Shown: positions 59,696-64,000 of the stretch, one piece after another
How the letters are laid out: every line of letters begins with the position of its first letter
Numbering within the stretch: position 1 is the first letter of the stretch
Source of the DNA: Nakamurella flavida
GTDB taxonomy: Bacteria; Actinomycetota; Actinomycetes; Mycobacteriales; Nakamurellaceae
Assembly: GCF_030811475.1 (NCBI RefSeq)
Contig: NZ_JAUSQV010000001.1
Location: 3,483,001-3,547,000 of the forward strand
DNA length: 64,000 bases
Reading direction: 5' to 3'
Translations under genes and position numbers: made by a program
Notes under the pieces: model-generated
Seen by the model: only the letters and a program-made list of their open reading frames with translations
Told to the model about the DNA's origin: nothing
Database searches by the model: none

Positions 59696-62308
59696 TCAGG
59701 AGCCGCCGTAGGCGTTGAAGGCGCACCAGCTGACGAAGTCCGCCGGATCCTCGGGGTCCATCCCGGTCCGTGCGGCGAACAGGGCGTCGGTGATCGTCTC
59801 GCCCGCGGCCAGGCCGGTGTGCAGGCGGCGCATCAGCGGGACGGCGGCCAGATCCGGGACCACCACGATGCTGGCGGCCAGACCGGCCGTGCCCCGGGCG
59901 ATCAGGGCGCTGACGAAGCCCAGCACCTCGTTCGCGGCGTACCCCGTGTCGGCCGCGGTGTTGCAGGCGGCGAGCACCATCCGGCGGGGGGCGATGCCGC
60001 GCAGGCCCATCTCGTGCAGGGTCAGCGGGCCGTCGGAGAGCTGCAGGGCGGAGAACATCGGATTGTCGGTGCGCAGGTGGCTGTGGCAGGCCAGATGGGC
60101 CAGGTCGGCCCGGCGCAGGGCCGCGGCCGCGGCTGCGGCCGTGCTGTCCGGGGGGAGCAGGACGAGGGGATCGGGGTGCGCCGTCCGGATGGCCGCGACC
60201 TCCTCGCGGGCCCCGGGGAGGTCGGGCCCGGCGATGAGTGCCACCGCGCCGGGCCCGTCGGGCGGTCGGGGCAGGCTGCCCCACCAGGACGCGGCCGACG
60301 GCGCGACGGTGACGGGCGACGACCACAGTGCCGACCACGGGATCCTCCGCAGCGCCCCCACCGGCACGGCCACCACCGGCACGTCCGTGGCCGTCCGCAG
60401 CGGCTCGACCAGCAGGGTGCGCAGGCCGGCCAGGCAGCGGTCGGCGGCCCGGCGGGCCGGTTCGGCCGGACCGCCCGGGCGGCTCAGCCGGCGGAGCGCG
60501 AACAGCAGGTCCCCGACCCGGGCGCGGACCTGGGCGACCGGCCCGAGCCGGACCACCCGGGTGCGCCGCGGTTCCACCACCGCGGCCAGGAGCTCGCCGT
60601 CCAGCACCGCGTACTCCACGAGCACCCGGCCGCCCAGGGTGCGGCGCAGGTCGGCGGGGGACACCACCGTCCGCGACCCGGACCGGTCGGCCCGGGCGCC
60701 GCGGGTCAGCCGGGCGATCCCGTCCTCGATCTCCCGCACCCGCGCCTGCAGCGGGGTGAGGTCGCCCGCGCCGGCCACGGTGGCCTCGGCCAGCTCGGTC
60801 TGCGCCGCCCGCAGCGCGACCAGGTCGTCGTCCACCGCCGGCCCGTCCACCGGTTCCACCGCCAGAAGGGCGGCCGCCCGGGTGCGCTCCATCCAGTCCA
60901 GTGCCCGGGAGCCGCTGCCGTCCCGCACCGCCTGGGTGAGCCCGAGCCGGCCCAGCTCGGCGCCGTGCGCCGAGGCGAGCACCCGCAGCTCCAGCGAGGC
61001 GAACGCCGCCCGATGACGGTCCAGGTCGGCCAGGCCCGCCCGGGCCTGGCGCAGCACACCGGCCCCGTCCCGGTCCAGCTCGGCGCTCAGCCCGGCGGCG
61101 ATCCGGCCCCGGATGCGGACCAGCACCGGGGCCGGCGCGGCCAGGGCCGCGGCCCGCTCCAGGTGCCGCCGCGCGACGGCCGGGCGGTGCAGACCGACGG
61201 CGAGCCGTCCGCTCACCAGATGCGCCTCCACCGCGGCGCTGGCGGCCCCCAGCCCGTCCAGCGTGCGGGCGGCCCGCACGGCGCGCACCAGGTCGGCCCC
61301 GTCGGGACCCGTGTCCGACAGACGTGCCTGCACGCCGATGACCGCGGCCCGGGCGGCCAGCACCCCGCGGCGCTGTCCGCGCAGGGTGCGTTCGGCCCGG
61401 TCCGCGGCCGTAGCCGCCCCGAGGTGGTCACCGGCCAGCAGGGCCAGCGAGGCCACCCGCAGCTCGCCGTCCGCGGCCATCAGGTCGACGCCGTGGGCCC
61501 GGAACTCCCGCACCGCGCGGTCGGCCACTGCGCGCGCCTCGTCGATCAGGCGCAGGTCGGCGAGCGCGTCGACGTACTCCAGGTGGTGCTCACCGGGCGG
61601 GATGCCGGCGGCCGCGTAGAGCGGCACCGCCGCCTCGAACGCCGCGACGGCCTCCAGCAGTCGGCCGGCCTGCAGCGTCGCCCATGCCCGGCTGGTCGCC
61701 ACCCCGGCCCGCAGCCCGGGCAGCTCACGGGCGTGCCCCTCGGCGGCGTCCAGGTAGCGCGACGCCAGCGCCGGGCGACCGGCCTGCGCGTGGATCAGGG
61801 CGAGGTTGTTGGCCGCGACGGCGAGGGCGCGGGCCGAACCGCCGCGCTCCCGCAGCACCCGCTCGTAGAGCCCGCGGGACTCGGCCGACCGCCCCAGGTT
61901 CTGCAGCAGCACCGCCCGGGCCAGCCAGAGATCGGGGGTGGCCCGCGCGGTCAGCGTGCCGGCCGCCCGGACGTCGGCGGCCGCGGCGGCGGACCGACCC
62001 CGCTCCAGGTTCACGCTGGCCCGGCTGAGCAGGATCTCGACCAGGGGTTCGACGAGCGCGTGCCGCCTCGCCAGCCGGACGGCCCGGTCCAGCCGGCGGG
62101 CGGCCGCGGTGTGGTCCAGCGCGGACCGGTCCGCCCAGGCCAGCGCCCGCAGGGCGAGGACCAGGGCTTCCGGGACGGAGTCCGGACCGGCCTCCAGTTC
62201 GTCGACCAGGGCCTCGACGGCGGCCCGCTGACCCGCCGGATCGGCGGCGACCGCCGTGAAGGCGGCCCGGGCCCGCGCGAGCAGGGGGACCTCCGCCGTC
62301 ACCGTCAT
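59696..62308 (-). CDS. CHAT domain protein with TPR-like helical repeats
   Basis: An 870-residue protein. Residues about 1-560 are all helical, with TPR-like repeats (e.g. AVAANNLALIHAQAGRPALA; LLEAVAAFEAAVPLYAAAG). The C-terminal 270 residues are a CHAT domain, a caspase-type protease: the dyad is His742 (LAHLACHSHL) and Cys782 (MVLAACNTA). ATG 62308 overlaps the stop of the membrane protein gene (ATGA). The TPR part would be a sensor or scaffold which controls the caspase-like part. Known CHAT proteases act in eukaryotic separase-like and bacterial immunity systems (for instance the gRAMP-associated TPR-CHAT); this one has no CRISPR partner here. Confidence 0.9.
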   Translation of the reverse strand: MTVTAEVPLLARARAAFTAVAADPAGQRAAVEALVDELEAGPDSVPEALVLALRALAWADRSALDHTAAARRLDRAVRLARRHALVEPLVEILLSRASVNLERGRSAAAAADVRAAGTLTARATPDLWLARAVLLQNLGRSAESRGLYERVLRERGGSARALAVAANNLALIHAQAGRPALASRYLDAAEGHARELPGLRAGVATSRAWATLQAGRLLEAVAAFEAAVPLYAAAGIPPGEHHLEYVDALADLRLIDEARAVADRAVREFRAHGVDLMAADGELRVASLALLAGDHLGAATAADRAERTLRGQRRGVLAARAAVIGVQARLSDTGPDGADLVRAVRAARTLDGLGAASAAVEAHLVSGRLAVGLHRPAVARRHLERAAALAAPAPVLVRIRGRIAAGLSAELDRDGAGVLRQARAGLADLDRHRAAFASLELRVLASAHGAELGRLGLTQAVRDGSGSRALDWMERTRAAALLAVEPVDGPAVDDDLVALRAAQTELAEATVAGAGDLTPLQARVREIEDGIARLTRGARADRSGSRTVVSPADLRRTLGGRVLVEYAVLDGELLAAVVEPRRTRVVRLGPVAQVRARVGDLLFALRRLSRPGGPAEPARRAADRCLAGLRTLLVEPLRTATDVPVVAVPVGALRRIPWSALWSSPVTVAPSAASWWGSLPRPPDGPGAVALIAGPDLPGAREEVAAIRTAHPDPLVLLPPDSTAAAAAAALRRADLAHLACHSHLRTDNPMFSALQLSDGPLTLHEMGLRGIAPRRMVLAACNTAADTGYAANEVLGFVSALIARGTAGLAASIVVVPDLAAVPLMRRLHTGLAAGETITDALFAARTGMDPEDPADFVSWCAFNAYGGS

Positions 62309-63153
62309 CGTGGTGGCGCGGTCCGGGTGTCGGCGGGCGCTGAACCCTCGGTGGGTACGGAGCCGTCGGCGGGCAGGGTCACCGGGCTGCTGGGCAGGGC
62401 ACCGGGCGGCGGGGACGGGACGGCCAGCGACGGGCTGCCGGCCACGAGGTCGCCGAGCCATCCCCACCGCGGATCCCACCGGGCGTCGGTCTTCGCGGCC
62501 CGGGCCACGGCCCTGGCCATGCGCTTGGGCCCGTAGTTGTGGCGGGCCCACCACGAGCCGGGGCGGGCCAGGCGGACCGCGGTCACCCAGGCCACGATCG
62601 GGACGAACGTGCTGATCAGCGCGGAGCGGTACTTGCCCTTCAGGACGGCGACCAGGGCCAGGACGCCGTGCAGGATCAGGGCGGCGGTGAAGGTCAGCTG
62701 CAGGACGATGCCGCTCACCGAGACGTCCAGCTCGCCGAACGGGCTGAACCCGATGAGCCACAGCCCCAGGACGGCCGTGGTGAGCCCGATGAGCTCGACC
62801 GAGACGCGGCCCTCGGCCGACCAGTAGACGTCCTGCAGGTGCAGGATCAGCGCGAACTCGTCGAGCACCAGCGACATGCCGACACCGACCACCACGGCGG
62901 CCGACTCGATCCACGGGCTGCCCGGCGCCGCGATGGCCGTGATGGCGCCCGCGATGAGCAGGATGATGCCCGGGACCGCGTGGTGGACGTGCGTGCCGGA
63001 CGCGGAGACGTTGTTGCGGAACGGGCCCACGCCGGCCCGGATGGACCGGGTGATGATCCGGGTGAGCAGGAACGTCAGGACGAACGCCGCGAGCATCAGC
63101 AGCAGCGGCAGCTTTCCCTCGGCGATGATGTCGTTCCGCCACCAGCTGCCCAC
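62305..63153 (-). CDS. Integral membrane protein coupled to the CHAT gene
   Basis: A 282-residue protein with about six hydrophobic helices in residues 15-195 and a polar, basic then Pro/Ser-rich tail of about 80 residues. The loop GTHVHHAVPGI gives a HxHH motif at the start of helix 2, and DEFALILHLQDVYW carries further His and Asp at a membrane face, a possible metal or redox site. GTG 63153 start. ATGA overlap with the CHAT gene makes it the first gene of that operon, so it may be the membrane sensor or anchor. No family function known to me. Confidence 0.7.
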   Translation of the reverse strand: MGSWWRNDIIAEGKLPLLLMLAAFVLTFLLTRIITRSIRAGVGPFRNNVSASGTHVHHAVPGIILLIAGAITAIAAPGSPWIESAAVVVGVGMSLVLDEFALILHLQDVYWSAEGRVSVELIGLTTAVLGLWLIGFSPFGELDVSVSGIVLQLTFTAALILHGVLALVAVLKGKYRSALISTFVPIVAWVTAVRLARPGSWWARHNYGPKRMARAVARAAKTDARWDPRWGWLGDLVAGSPSLAVPSPPPGALPSSPVTLPADGSVPTEGSAPADTRTAPPR

Positions 63154-63354
63154 GCGAGCACTGTAGCCAGCGGTCCGTCCGCGTGGTGGGAGTTCGCCAT
63201 GCTCCTGCGGGCGCCGGTGCAGCCGTCGTCCGGGGGGTCACGGGCGGTCCGCCGGGATGGGGACAACCGGGTGGGGCTGTCGGGGGGAACCCCTACGGTG
63301 CAGGGACACCCGCCGGTCCCTCCGGTCGGGTCCCGTCCGCTCCGGAGGCCCGCC

Positions 63355-64000
63355 GTGCCCGCCGTATCCCCAGCTCCTGCGGTCGATTCCGCACCCGCGG
63401 TCGACTCCGCCGTCCGGGAGCGGGCCGAGCACCACCTGCGGGCCCTGGTCGGCTCGTCGGACGCCCGGCTGCGGGACGACCAGTGGACGGCCATCGAAGC
63501 GCTGGCCGAGCACTCCCGGCGGGCCCTGGTGGTGCAGCGGACCGGGTGGGGCAAGTCCGCGGTGTACTTCGTGGCCACCGCCCTGCTGCGGGAGCGGGGT
63601 GCCGGTCCGACGGTGATCATCTCGCCGCTGCTGGCCCTGATGCGCAACCAGATCGCCGCCGCCCAGCGCGCCGGCATCCGCGCGGTGACGGTCAACTCGA
63701 CGAACGCCGAGCAGTGGGCCCAGGTCTACGCCTCGGTCCGGGACGGCGAGGTCGACGTCCTGCTGGTCTCTCCGGAGCGGCTGAACAACCCCGGTTTCCG
63801 GGACGAGGTGCTCGGGGCGCTGGCCGCCTCGGCCGGCCTGGTCGTGGTGGACGAGGCGCACTGCATCTCCGACTGGGGCCACGACTTCCGGCCCGACTAC
63901 CGGCGGATCGCCACCATGCTGGCCGCGCTGCCGCAGGGCACGCCGGTGTTGGCCACCACGGCCACCGCCAATGCCCGGGTGGTCACCGACGTGGCCGAGC
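63355..64000 (+). CDS. RecQ-like DEAD/DEAH helicase, partial (runs off the window)
   Basis: The first 215 codons of a helicase start at GTG 63355 with GGAGG 6 bases ahead. Walker A is QRTGWGKSA (61-69), motif Ia SPLLALMRNQ, motif II DEAH (166-169) in VVDEAHCISDWGHDFRP, the RecQ-specific extension, and TATAN motif III. It is divergent from the membrane-CHAT-subtilase operon, 201 bases away; TACGGT near 63294 may be its -10 box. Downstream domains (RQC, HRDC, or a nuclease fusion) cannot be seen. Confidence 0.9.
   Translation, partial: MPAVSPAPAVDSAPAVDSAVRERAEHHLRALVGSSDARLRDDQWTAIEALAEHSRRALVVQRTGWGKSAVYFVATALLRERGAGPTVIISPLLALMRNQIAAAQRAGIRAVTVNSTNAEQWAQVYASVRDGEVDVLLVSPERLNNPGFRDEVLGALAASAGLVVVDEAHCISDWGHDFRPDYRRIATMLAALPQGTPVLATTATANARVVTDVAE

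Noticed and set aside
62309-63241. Upstream extension of the CHAT gene to 1181 codons
   Set aside because: The extra residues are an Arg/Pro-rich shadow of the membrane-protein gene; the ATGA-coupled start at 62308 begins the real helical domain.

Overview
The window is very GC-rich DNA with frequent GTG starts and many 4-base start/stop overlaps (NTGA). Together with typical actinobacterial genes (tRNA adenosine deaminase-associated protein next to tadA, an MT0933-type antitoxin-like protein, HrpA with a DUF3418-type tail, CHAD and SixA proteins), this points to a high-GC actinobacterium. A Nakamurella-like or other Frankineae-type soil organism would fit, but the genus is not proven. I see no prophage, insertion sequence, CRISPR array or rRNA. 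The one RNA gene is tRNA-Ser(CGA).

Layout. 0.1-6.5 kb: an ABC-type ATPase, a three-gene operon (DUF4956 membrane protein, VTC-domain protein, polysaccharide-binding lipoprotein), then an apparently intracellular subtilase with a stand-alone propeptide-like protein and a 46-residue peptide gene. 6.8-15 kb: a Ter (tellurium/stress) locus in two divergent arms, TerD, DUF475/TerC-like and TerA-like on the minus strand, and CitE-like lyase, PRTase-TRSP, StiP-like PRTase and HAD phosphatase tightly coupled on the plus strand. 15-36 kb: mostly chromosomal housekeeping genes (epimerase, CHAD, SixA, AI-2E transporter, LysR/TDT pair, HrpA, ABC-F, CopD, TyrA, TadA, a TetR-controlled MFS exporter), ending at tRNA-Ser.

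36.5-47.1 kb: a self-contained uptake and catabolic cassette (beta-hydroxyacid dehydrogenase, GHL6-type glycosidase-like protein, D-2-hydroxyacid dehydrogenase, complete Dpp/Opp-type ABC importer) closed by a divergently placed LacI regulator, with similar GGTAYAYC sites at both ends. 47-52.8 kb: SDR, an iron-type binding protein, an ECF sigma factor, a pseudouridine synthase and a VOC protein. 52.9-57.1 kb: queuosine-related genes (tgt, YhhQ-type transporter, gluQ), where gluQ appears to start at CTG. 57-63.2 kb: a membrane protein, CHAT-TPR protein and a second subtilase in one direction, a candidate protease-signalling module. The window ends inside a RecQ-like helicase.

The least explained and most interesting parts are the CHAT/subtilase module, the first subtilase locus with its tiny partner genes, the catabolic cassette, and the polytopic membrane protein next to CopD.
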